Shown one piece after another: positions 49,160 to 57,600 of a stretch of DNA of 64,000 nucleotides. Position 1 is the first letter of the stretch. Every line of letters begins with the position of its first letter. The position numbers and the translations under genes are program-made. The notes under the pieces were generated by a model. The model was not told the DNA's origin, did no database searches, and saw nothing but the letters and a program-made list of their open reading frames with translations. This DNA comes from Oscillospiraceae bacterium (GTDB taxonomy: Bacteria > Bacillota > Clostridia > Oscillospirales > Acutalibacteraceae): NCBI GenBank assembly GCA_015065545.1, contig SVQA01000008.1:32746-96745 (forward strand), written 5' to 3'.

Positions 49160-50289
49160 TATTTAAGTCTCCCTGCAAAGTCGCTCATCATTTCGCTTAT
49201 TTTGATGGTCTGAGGACATACGGCTTCGCAAGCTCTGCAGCCAATACAGGCAGAAGGTTTTTTGTTTTCGGGCAATGTGCCTATCACCATTGGTGCAAGG
49301 AAGTTTCCTTCGGAATAAACATAGTCATTATAAAGCTCAATGAAGTGTGGAATATCCAGCCCCAAAGGACAGTACGAGGTGCAATATCTGCAAGATGTGC
49401 AGGGCAGAGTGGTTTTTGCAGTCATAGCCTGAGCTACATCAAAAAGCTTGTTTATCTCTTCTTCGTTAAGGGGTTTATCCTCTTCGTAAATTGCAAGGTT
49501 TTCTTTTAACTGCTCCATATCAGACATCCCCGAAAGCGTTACTGTAACCTCGGGTATGGATTGCAGAAAGCGAAATGCCCATTCTACAGTCTTTGCATCA
49601 GGACGAAGCTCCTTGAGGGTTGCTTCGTATTCAGATTCAAGGGATACAAGCTTGCCGCCGCGTACAGGCTCCATAACCCAGATGGGAATGTTAAGCTCTC
49701 TGCACAGCTCCACCTTGGCTTTTGCATTTTGCATTTTCCAGTCAAGCCAATTAAGCTGTATCTGACAGAATTCCATATACTCGCCGTACTCATCAAGAAA
49801 TCTCTTGGTAGTTTCGAGGGTGCCGTGTGTAGAAAAACCAATGTGTCGGATTCTGCCTTTCTTTTTTTGCTCCAGCAGATATTCGATAAGTCCATGACTT
49901 CGGTCAAGATAAATATCAATGTTCTGTTCGCAGACGTTGTGGAATAAATAAAAATCAAAATAGTCAACCTGACAGCGTCTGAGCTGTGTCTCAAAAATTT
50001 CTTCAATCTTTGACATATTCTCAAGGTCGTAGCCGGGGAATTTTGTAGCAAGATAGAAGCTTTGGCGAGGGTATCTTTTCAGAGCCTCACCCACGGCACT
50101 TTCGGAATTTCCGCCGTGATAACCCCAGGCAGTATCAAAGTAGTTGACACCTTTTTGGATAGCGTAGTCGAACATTTTGCAGACAGCTTCACTGTCAATT
50201 TTATCGTTGTCTTTGTCGAGCACCGGCAGACGCATTGTGCCCATTCCAAGAGCTGAAATCTTTAAATTTTCAAAATCCTTGTAAAGCAT
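49159..50289 (-). CDS. Aldo/keto reductase with C-terminal 4Fe-4S domain
   Basis: LGMGTMRLPVLDKDN..GVNYFDTAWGYHGGNSESAVGEAL..; CTSCRYCTSYCPLGLDIP and CIGCRACEAVCPQ. ATG 50289 preferred over the ORF-track 50331. Confidence 0.93.
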   Translation of the reverse strand: MLYKDFENLKISALGMGTMRLPVLDKDNDKIDSEAVCKMFDYAIQKGVNYFDTAWGYHGGNSESAVGEALKRYPRQSFYLATKFPGYDLENMSKIEEIFETQLRRCQVDYFDFYLFHNVCEQNIDIYLDRSHGLIEYLLEQKKKGRIRHIGFSTHGTLETTKRFLDEYGEYMEFCQIQLNWLDWKMQNAKAKVELCRELNIPIWVMEPVRGGKLVSLESEYEATLKELRPDAKTVEWAFRFLQSIPEVTVTLSGMSDMEQLKENLAIYEEDKPLNEEEINKLFDVAQAMTAKTTLPCTSCRYCTSYCPLGLDIPHFIELYNDYVYSEGNFLAPMVIGTLPENKKPSACIGCRACEAVCPQTIKISEMMSDFAGRLK

Positions 50290-50484
50290 TTTTATCCTCC
50301 TTTGTTTATCCGCAACACTAATGTATCTCAATTATAGTTTATTATCAGATTGATTTCAACCAAAAAGTTTTGATGGTTTACAGCCATTGATGTATTGTCC
50401 AAAAAGTCAACCCCAAAATCGTTTATTATTCCATATTTACTTTTGCAAAATGATGAAGGATAATTACTTTAAGGAGTGATTTAT

Positions 50485-51225
50485 ATGATAAGAAAAACAT
50501 CGTTTTTAGCATTGACTGTTGTTTTGATATTTGCATTTTTTACGGCTTGTAATACTGATAACGAAGCGGAGGATAAAACATTTCCTTCGGCACAAATAAG
50601 ACTTATTGCAGAGAACTCTGATATGTGGGAAACGTTTATTGACTTTCCTGTTGAAAGTTTCAGGGTAGCCGTTACGGATTTGGATAACAACGGCAGACTT
50701 GAGGTGATTTGTGCTGCTACCATGGGCTCGGGAATTGTTACAACTTCTGCTTGGGCAGAAGTGTCTTCGGATTATGAGTCTCTTGTGAGTGTTCAGAATA
50801 ATATGGATAAAAAGAGTGAGCCCGAGATAATAGTAAAAAGTGCAGATTGCTTTGTGAACGCAGATACAGACGAGCGGGTTTATTCTTTTGTTGATACTGC
50901 TCGTGCATCAGGGGATTACACTGCCTACACAAAAGGATTGCTTACTCTTAAAGATAACACCGTAAGCTTTAAGCCTCTTGGTACTTGTATCTCTGTAGCC
51001 GAAAATCCCGAGGATATAACAAACCGTACATTTACCTTCACCGATGCTGAGGGCAACAGCCTTACCCAAGAAGAGTTTAATTCTTACATAGACACTTGTC
51101 TTGAAGGCTGCGAAAAACTTACAGCTACATTTAAGTGGCAGGAATACAGCAAAAACAGCACTCTGAAGCAAGACGAAATTGTTAATCTCCTTAACGAGTC
51201 TTATGAGGGCTTCTCTGTAAAATAA
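50485..51225 (+). CDS. Putative lipoprotein of unknown function
   Basis: MIRKTSFLALTVVLIFAFFTACNTDNEAED (lipobox-like FTAC). Confidence 0.65.
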   Translation: MIRKTSFLALTVVLIFAFFTACNTDNEAEDKTFPSAQIRLIAENSDMWETFIDFPVESFRVAVTDLDNNGRLEVICAATMGSGIVTTSAWAEVSSDYESLVSVQNNMDKKSEPEIIVKSADCFVNADTDERVYSFVDTARASGDYTAYTKGLLTLKDNTVSFKPLGTCISVAENPEDITNRTFTFTDAEGNSLTQEEFNSYIDTCLEGCEKLTATFKWQEYSKNSTLKQDEIVNLLNESYEGFSVK

Positions 51226-51231
51226 AGAACA

Positions 51232-51266
51232 ACACAGGGTATCGGGAAACGATGCCCTGTGTTTTC
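51232..51266 (+). terminator. Rho-independent terminator
   Basis: ACACAGGGTATCG-ggaaa-CGATgCCCTGTGTTTTC. Confidence 0.75.
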
Positions 51267-51348
51267 TTATAATACAATATTCAAATTGAGTGGGATAACC
51301 AAAAGGTAGCATAGGCTATATAGCTATGCTGCCTTTTACATTCATAGT

Positions 51349-51390
51349 GATACAAAAAAGATACAACATCTGTTATAATAAAAACAGAGG
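51349..51390 (+). promoter_or_regulatory. Promoter of response-regulator operon: two GATACA boxes 11 bp apart, TATAAT -10
   Basis: GATACA 51349-51354 and 51360-51365; TATAAT 51374-51379; IR TCTGTT/AACAGA (51369-51374/51383-51388). Confidence 0.6.
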
Positions 51391-52064
51391 TGAATGGTGT
51401 GAATAGAATTTTAGTTGTTGATGATGAGCAATCGATTGCTGATATGGTTAAACTGTGTTTGAGCAAAAACGGATATAGTTGCGAAGCGGTGAATGATGGA
51501 ATGACAGCAACCGAGAAAATCGAAAATAACAGATATGATTTGATATTGCTTGATATTATGCTCCCCGATATTGACGGATATGATTTGATTGAATATATAA
51601 AACAGTTTGATATACCCGTTATTTTTGTTACTGCCAAAACTTCTGTGCCTGACAGAGTGAAAGGGTTAAAGCTCGGTGCAGAGGATTATATTTCAAAACC
51701 TTTTGATTTGGAAGAGCTGTTAGCACGAATAACTACTGTACTCAGGAGATTTCATAAATCTGAAAACATAGTTGAAGTAGGTAAAATCAAAATTGATACA
51801 CTTGAGAGAACAGTTTTGTTAAATGGTAATCCTGTGAATTTGCCTGCCAAGGAGTATGATTTGCTGTTGTTTTTAATAAGAAACAATAACATTGCCCTAT
51901 ACCGAGAAACGATTTTTGAGCAGGTGTGGCAGGAACCTTATTATGGAAACACCCGTACAATAGACCTTCATATTCAAAGACTCAAGAAAAAGCTCAATTT
52001 AGCTGAAGCTATCGAAACAATATATAAGGTCGGATATAAATTCAGAGCGGAGAAATTAAAATGA
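51390..52064 (+). CDS. OmpR-family response regulator
   Basis: ILVVDDEQSIADMVKLCL..DLILLDIMLPDIDGYDLI..KPFDLEELLARI; winged-helix C-terminus. GTG 51399 is an alternative start. Confidence 0.93.
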   Translation: MNGVNRILVVDDEQSIADMVKLCLSKNGYSCEAVNDGMTATEKIENNRYDLILLDIMLPDIDGYDLIEYIKQFDIPVIFVTAKTSVPDRVKGLKLGAEDYISKPFDLEELLARITTVLRRFHKSENIVEVGKIKIDTLERTVLLNGNPVNLPAKEYDLLLFLIRNNNIALYRETIFEQVWQEPYYGNTRTIDLHIQRLKKKLNLAEAIETIYKVGYKFRAEKLK

Positions 52065-53437
52065 AATTATCATTCAAGTTCTTTTGCATAGCATATATTG
52101 TCGTGCTTTTGTCAACAGGATTAGGTGGGGCATATATAATCAAAAATATAAATGATACACTCTGGAATACACAGGTTGAACGAGTAAATGCTGCAGTAAA
52201 TTATGCGGCAGATAGTTTTATGGCATTTGCCGATGTGTCGTATAATGAAATATCAGGTTCTCAAAAAAACGATGCCATACGACAAATCAAAAATACAATG
52301 GACAGCTCTGTGAGTGATATAGAGATATATACATCGGGTAAAGTGAATTCCCAATATACCGAAATGGAAGACAACGAATGCACCGCAACATTTGTAAAAG
52401 AAGAAAACCGACTCATGATGGAATCGGTATGTAAATTGAATATAGGCTCTACTGATTATTATCTTTTTGTCTATTCCGATTTTACGGACATTCAGAATCA
52501 GAGGGATGTTTTTTGGAACAGATATGGTTTTGTTGTTATTTGTGTATCGGTAGTAAGCGGACTGCTTTTGTTTGCTTTGGCGAGAAAGATAACCAAACCT
52601 CTCAATAAGCTGACAAAAGTGGCAGATGAAATTGCACTTGGTAATTATGGGAAAAGAGTAGAGGTTAAAAGTTCCGATTATGAAATATCTGCTTTATCGG
52701 AAAGCGTCAATTCTATGTCATCAGCCATAGAGCAAAAAATCAAAGAAATTCAAGATGAATTAGAAAAGCGTAATATATTTGTTGCGGATTTTACCCATGA
52801 AATGAAAACTCCTATGACAGCTATCATTGGATATGCTCAAATGCTGCAATCCTATGACCTTGATGATACAGAAAAAGATGAGGCAGCAAAAGCAATATGG
52901 GATGAAGCGAAAAGACTTGAAAAGTTGTCTTTACAGTTACTCGAACTCTATGTATATCAAAATGAAAATGTTGAAATGGAAAGTCTTGACCTCTTTGAAG
53001 TTGGAAAACAATTAAATACCACTCTCAAATATCTTTCCGAAAAATATGAGATTAACTATACTATTGATTTTGAGAAGGTAATTGTATCCGCCAATAGTGT
53101 GTTGCTTTTATCGTTACTTTACAATTTAGCTGATAATGCTTTAAAAGCCTCTAATCCGCAAACAAGTATAAAAATTTACAGCAAAACAACTCCTATTGCT
53201 GTACAAATATATGTAGAAGATAAAGGCAGAGGTGTTGCCAAAGAAAACATCAGACTCTTAACAGAACCATTTTATAGAGAGGATAAATCCCGTTCAAGAA
53301 AACTGGGCGGAGCAGGTCTTGGACTTTCTTTGTGTAAAGAAATAGCGAGGATTCACGGTACAGAACTTGATTTTGAAAGTGAAAAAGATAAAGGCACTAC
53401 TGTCTCTTTTTCGCTCTACAAAGGTGGTGCTGAATAA
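52061..53437 (+). CDS. HAMP-domain sensor histidine kinase
   Basis: Two TM; HAMP ARKITKPLNKLTKVADEIALGNYGKRV; H-box FVADFTHEMKTPMTAIIGYAQML; N/G boxes NLADNALKAS, GRGVAKENI, GGAGLGLSLCKEI. Confidence 0.95.
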   Translation: MKLSFKFFCIAYIVVLLSTGLGGAYIIKNINDTLWNTQVERVNAAVNYAADSFMAFADVSYNEISGSQKNDAIRQIKNTMDSSVSDIEIYTSGKVNSQYTEMEDNECTATFVKEENRLMMESVCKLNIGSTDYYLFVYSDFTDIQNQRDVFWNRYGFVVICVSVVSGLLLFALARKITKPLNKLTKVADEIALGNYGKRVEVKSSDYEISALSESVNSMSSAIEQKIKEIQDELEKRNIFVADFTHEMKTPMTAIIGYAQMLQSYDLDDTEKDEAAKAIWDEAKRLEKLSLQLLELYVYQNENVEMESLDLFEVGKQLNTTLKYLSEKYEINYTIDFEKVIVSANSVLLLSLLYNLADNALKASNPQTSIKIYSKTTPIAVQIYVEDKGRGVAKENIRLLTEPFYREDKSRSRKLGGAGLGLSLCKEIARIHGTELDFESEKDKGTTVSFSLYKGGAE

Positions 53438-54153
53438 TGAAAATATTGAAGATAATATTTATCTTTCTTCTGTTGGTAGTTCTTACTTGCTCAGTTGTGT
53501 TTGTACCACAATTTATCAGCGGACAAAAAGAAGAGAACATATTGAATGAGGTTATTTATCTTAATTATTCCGCAGGTAACAGACCAAAACTCACAAGCAA
53601 ACAGGTAGCTCGCCTTTACCATAATCGTGAAGTGGGTGTTATTTACAATTCGATAAATACCTATAGTGATTACAGCGATGCTTCTAAGGATTTGGTTATA
53701 GAGTTAATAGAGCAGCTATTTGAAGAAGACGATAAAGTATGCAGCTATATTAAACAACGACTTGCTGATGGTACCTTTAGCTTTACTCGTAGCAGTACAC
53801 TTATTAAGATAGATAATCAACCTACTGCACTTAATTTTGTTCGCTGTTATGTTGATGATTTCGAAATCTTCTATGAGGAGAAGACAAAAACGATATTAAG
53901 AGCAACCTTTGATTTTTCTGATAAAAACTTTACTGATGATAAAGATTACAATTCCTTTATCGAAAATATAGAATATATGATAAGCAAATATTATGAAAAA
54001 ACTTTGTGGCTTATGAAAGATGAATATTATTTTTTTGTTGACTTTCCTAAGATAGTTGAATCAGAACAAGACTATTATTTTGCTAATTTGTTTATCGGTT
54101 GCGGAATATTGCAGTACGATGATATTAAAGCAGAGGTAATGTATAGTTATTGA
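53437..54153 (+). CDS. Membrane-anchored hypothetical protein co-transcribed with the two-component system
   Basis: Start overlaps the HK stop; N-terminal TM IIFIFLLLVVLTCSVVFV; 238 aa; no family recognised. Confidence 0.75.
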   Translation: MKILKIIFIFLLLVVLTCSVVFVPQFISGQKEENILNEVIYLNYSAGNRPKLTSKQVARLYHNREVGVIYNSINTYSDYSDASKDLVIELIEQLFEEDDKVCSYIKQRLADGTFSFTRSSTLIKIDNQPTALNFVRCYVDDFEIFYEEKTKTILRATFDFSDKNFTDDKDYNSFIENIEYMISKYYEKTLWLMKDEYYFFVDFPKIVESEQDYYFANLFIGCGILQYDDIKAEVMYSY

Positions 54154-54173
54154 ATATACAAATCAGATACACT

Positions 54174-54234
54174 TTGATGTAAGTTATGATACAAACTTCC
54201 CGTATAATCGAGTGACTATACGGGAGGTTTTTTT
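54174..54234 (+). promoter_or_regulatory. FemXAB promoter: GATACA boxes, TATAAT -10, IR enclosing -10 region and SD
   Basis: CAGATACA..TTATGATACAA; second GATACA at 54188; TATAAT 54203-54208; AAACTTCCCGTATA / TATACGGGAGGTTT IR (54193-54206 / 54217-54230). Confidence 0.65.
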
Positions 54235-55278
54235 ATGAGAGGAAACAACAGTTTTTCCCAAATAAAGGAGTTTGAACTTTATTGTTCTGGATACGGAACA
54301 TTTACTCAATCTGCTTTATGGGCAAAAGTGAAAAATAATTGGCAAGCAGAATATATCACAGCTAAAGATGAAAATGGGAAAATATGCGGTTCTATGTTGG
54401 TGCTGATAAAGCGATTACCCCTTGGCAAAGTGTTTATGTATGCCCCTCGTGGACCTGTTTGTGATATGAGTGATAGGGCAGTGCTAGACGATTTGATAGG
54501 TCAAGCAATTTCTCTCACAAAAAAGCACAAAGCATTTATGTTAAGAATTGATCCGATGATATTGGAAACCGATGAGGAGGCAATAGATAATCTAAAAAAA
54601 TTAGGGTTTGTCCATCATTCCAAACGGATAGGATATGAAAATATACAGTGTCGAGAAAATTATGTACTTGATGTAGATGGAAAATGTGAGGAAGAAGTAT
54701 TTGATTCGTTCAAATCTAAGTGGCGATATAATATCAGACTTGCATCAAAAAGAGGTGTAAAGTGCAATTTTTATGGCAAGGAGAAACTCAATGATTTTAT
54801 GTTTCTTATGCAACAAACTGCAGAGCACGATAATTTTCAATATCGGGAGCGTGCTTATTTTGAAAGAATACTGCGTGAGTTTGGCAATGAGGCAAGACTA
54901 TGTATGTGCTATCTTGGAGAAGAGCCCCTATCGGGAGCCTTATGTATTGAATATGCCGGTGTTATGAGTTATGTGTACGGGTGTTCATCTTCAAAGCACA
55001 GGAATTGTATGCCTAATTATCTTATGCAATGGACTATGATTCGCCGTGCAATTTTAAATAATTGTCACACCTATGATTTTTGCGGAGTGCCGTATTGGAA
55101 TATCGAAGACCATCCAAATTATGGGGTGTATCGTTTCAAGCAAGGTTTTAATGGTTATGTTGTCACTTATGCAGGAGAATTTGATTATCAATGTCAACCT
55201 TTAGCATGTCGGTTGTTTGATATGCTGAGACTTAAGTCAAATAGGTTTTGTAATTTTTTTAAAAAGGTTACTAAATGA
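54235..55278 (+). CDS. FemA/B/X-family peptidoglycan aminoacyltransferase
   Basis: FTQSALWAKVKNNWQAEYI..VFMYAPRGPVCD..SKWRYNIRLASKRGV..YGCSSSKHRNCMPNYLMQWTMIRRA..YDFCGVPYW..GVYRFKQGFNGY. Confidence 0.92.
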   Translation: MRGNNSFSQIKEFELYCSGYGTFTQSALWAKVKNNWQAEYITAKDENGKICGSMLVLIKRLPLGKVFMYAPRGPVCDMSDRAVLDDLIGQAISLTKKHKAFMLRIDPMILETDEEAIDNLKKLGFVHHSKRIGYENIQCRENYVLDVDGKCEEEVFDSFKSKWRYNIRLASKRGVKCNFYGKEKLNDFMFLMQQTAEHDNFQYRERAYFERILREFGNEARLCMCYLGEEPLSGALCIEYAGVMSYVYGCSSSKHRNCMPNYLMQWTMIRRAILNNCHTYDFCGVPYWNIEDHPNYGVYRFKQGFNGYVVTYAGEFDYQCQPLACRLFDMLRLKSNRFCNFFKKVTK

Positions 55279-55294
55279 ATAAGATATACAATTC

Positions 55295-55364
55295 AGATAC
55301 AGATTGATACTGTTTATGATACAAGCCTCCTTTATGATAGGTAAACATAAAGGAGGCTCTTTCT
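55295..55364 (+). promoter_or_regulatory. C39-peptidase promoter: GATACA boxes, TATGAT -10, 13-bp perfect IR enclosing -10 region and SD
   Basis: CAGATACA..TTATGATACAA with the same spacing as the FemXAB promoter; TATGAT 55333-55338; AGCCTCCTTTATG / CATAAAGGAGGCT (55324-55336 / 55346-55358). Confidence 0.65.
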
Positions 55365-56117
55365 ATGAAAAAAGGTATTATATTTATAATTGGTATTATA
55401 ATAGTCGCAACATTGATGATTTCACTTGTATATGTGATTACAGGTGTTAAAGAAGGTACCCACGGAATAATTATGGACGCAAACAAAGCAAACGCAACTT
55501 CAGATAAATTTATTGATGTGCCTGTAATTTGTCAATACCCCGAATTGCCCACAGGATGTGAGTCAGTTGCCGCAACGATGGTGTTGCAGTATTATAATGA
55601 GAACATTACGGCACAAAACTTTGCAAGTGAGTGGCTTGAGTGTAGTGATGATTTTTATTCGTTAAATGGAAGAGAATATGGTCCCGATCCAAACAAGGCT
55701 TTTGCAGGAAATCCTTTTACAAAAAATTCATACGGCTGTTTTGCTACACCAATCGTTAATGCAATAAATCGCAATAGTACAAACTGTACCGCCCAAAAAC
55801 TCACTGGCAAGTCTTTAGAGGAGCTTTGTGTGGAATATATAGACAGAGATGCACCTGTGTTGATTTGGGCAACTATGAGTATGAAAGAATCCTACGAAGG
55901 TAATTCGTGGTATTTAGAGGATGGCAGTTTATTTACGTGGATAGCAGGGGAACATTGCTTGGTGCTTGTGGGATATAGTGATGACTACTATTTTTTGAAT
56001 GATCCTATGTCGGGGAGTACTGTAGCTTATCGAAAAAATATTGTTGAAAAACGCTTTGCGGAACTTGGCAACCAAGCGGTATATATATCCGATTCAAGCG
56101 TGACGATTCAAGAATAA
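55365..56117 (+). CDS. Membrane-anchored C39-like papain-fold peptidase
   Basis: N-terminal TM; FIDVPVICQYPELPTGCESVAATMVLQYY (catalytic Cys), AGEHCLVLVGYSDDYYFLNDP (His/Asp). Confidence 0.85.
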   Translation: MKKGIIFIIGIIIVATLMISLVYVITGVKEGTHGIIMDANKANATSDKFIDVPVICQYPELPTGCESVAATMVLQYYNENITAQNFASEWLECSDDFYSLNGREYGPDPNKAFAGNPFTKNSYGCFATPIVNAINRNSTNCTAQKLTGKSLEELCVEYIDRDAPVLIWATMSMKESYEGNSWYLEDGSLFTWIAGEHCLVLVGYSDDYYFLNDPMSGSTVAYRKNIVEKRFAELGNQAVYISDSSVTIQE

Positions 56118-56289
56118 ACGGCATAACAGGTAACTTAGAATTCTGAACAAAGAAAAGCACAGGGTTGCTTCGGTAACCCTTATGGTTGTTGTCACAAAGT
56201 GATTGACAAAACACTGATGTTGCGGTACACTTTAAGCATAAAAGTTTGTTTCATAAAATATAAGGCAAACGAGAAAGGAGAATTTCAGT

Positions 56290-56319
56290 ATGATTTATAG
56301 CGAGGTAATTAACCGTTAA
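56290..56319 (+). CDS. Putative 9-aa leader peptide MIYSEVINR*
   Basis: RBS gaaaggag with proper spacing to ATG 56290; short ORF followed by attenuator-like hairpins. Confidence 0.5.
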   Translation: MIYSEVINR

Positions 56320-56328
56320 CTGAATATT

Positions 56329-56379
56329 GGCACGCAAATTAAATTTTGGGACTATGATAGTCCCTTTATTTGTTGTGCC
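56329..56379 (+). promoter_or_regulatory. Long attenuator-like hairpin downstream of leader ORF
   Basis: Outer stem GGCAC..GTGCC and CAAATTAAA..TTTATTTG; inner GGGACTA-TGA-TAGTCCC (56348-56364). Confidence 0.6.
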
Positions 56380-56421
56380 GTTTTAAGGAACCTTTCGTGA
56401 ATTCTATGACTGATGTTATAG

Positions 56422-56448
56422 CACACTCAAAAGGGGTGTGTATTTTTT
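56422..56448 (+). terminator. Terminator/attenuator-like hairpin
   Basis: CACAC-tcaaaaggg-GTGTG followed by TATTTTTT. Confidence 0.5.
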
Positions 56449-56461
56449 ATACCTTTTTCAG

Positions 56462-56501
56462 CCGCAGAAATCCTTTAAGGGTTACTTTCTGCGGTATTTT
56501 T
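56462..56501 (+). terminator. Terminator/attenuator hairpin immediately upstream of the RsgA-like gene
   Basis: CCGCAGAAA..TTTCTGCGG followed by TATTTTT. Confidence 0.65.
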
Positions 56502-56567
56502 GCGTCCATTTTCAGTTAGCACAATATATTTATATTCAAAAAATAACTGGTTTTGGAGGAATAATAG

Positions 56568-57599
56568 TTGAATATAAAAGATTTTGGTTTTTATTACGAT
56601 TTAGCATGTGATAACACCAGCGGTACACCTGCAAGGGTAACCGCAGTTCACAAAGGCAGATTTGGTATTGTATCTGATTTCGGCGAAGGCTATGCAAGCC
56701 TTAAGTCAAAGGAATATTACTACGAGGGAGAGGTTTTCCCAACGGTAGGTGACTTTGTGCTTATAGACTATGTAGAAAACGGTGATAGCCGAATCATTAA
56801 AACCATTAAACGCAAAACCTACTTTTCTCGCCGTGACCCTGACAAAGGTAGAGGAGAGCAGGTTATCGCCGCAAACTTTGATTATGTTTTTATTATGCAG
56901 TCGCTGAATAATGACTTTAATCCAAAGCGGATTGAGCGTTATCTTACTGCTGCTCGTCAATCGGGAGCAGAGCCTGTAATTATACTTACAAAAGCTGACT
57001 TAACGGATGATTACTTGCCTTATATTTTAGAAATCAGCCGAGTAGCCGAGGATGTAGAAACTCACATCGTAAGTGCAAAAACAGGTTTTGGCTTAGATAA
57101 ACTTTCAAAATTTATGCAAAAGGGTAACACCCTTGTTTTCTTAGGTTCATCGGGCGTTGGTAAGTCAAGTTTAGTGAATACTCTTGCAGGCGGAGAGATT
57201 ATGGATGTAAACGGTATCCGTGAAGATGACTCAAAGGGCAGACACACCACCACTCACAGAGAGCTTATTATGCTCAAAAATGGCGTGATGATAATTGACA
57301 CTCCTGGTATGCGTGAGCTTGGTATGTGGGATGTAACTGAAGGTTTATCCGAAGCCTTCGAAGATGTTGAAAAATTTATCGGTAAGTGCAGATTCCGTGA
57401 CTGCAAGCACGAAAACGAGCCGGGCTGTGCGGTGCGTAAAGCTATTGAAAACGGTGAGCTTGACCTCGTTCGCTTTGAAAGCTACAAGAAGCTTAAGTCT
57501 GAGGCGAAATACAGAAAGGGTTGTACAGATTACCGCAAACAAAAACAACAGTGGGAGAAAGCCCTCAGAATCAGCGATAAGAAAAAGGAAAGATTCTAA
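56568..57599 (+). CDS. RsgA-family circularly permuted ribosome-associated GTPase
   Basis: LGSSGVGKSSLVNTLAG (G1), DTPGMRELGMWD (G3), upstream TKADL (G4-like); zinc-binding CRFRDCKHENEPGCAV. Confidence 0.92.
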   Translation: MNIKDFGFYYDLACDNTSGTPARVTAVHKGRFGIVSDFGEGYASLKSKEYYYEGEVFPTVGDFVLIDYVENGDSRIIKTIKRKTYFSRRDPDKGRGEQVIAANFDYVFIMQSLNNDFNPKRIERYLTAARQSGAEPVIILTKADLTDDYLPYILEISRVAEDVETHIVSAKTGFGLDKLSKFMQKGNTLVFLGSSGVGKSSLVNTLAGGEIMDVNGIREDDSKGRHTTTHRELIMLKNGVMIIDTPGMRELGMWDVTEGLSEAFEDVEKFIGKCRFRDCKHENEPGCAVRKAIENGELDLVRFESYKKLKSEAKYRKGCTDYRKQKQQWEKALRISDKKKERF

Positions 57600-57600
57600 A

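Noticed and set aside
57364-57600. 5' extension of the first GNAT ORF
   Set aside because: Lies inside the well-supported RsgA-like CDS in another frame; the GNAT protein begins at ATG 57601.
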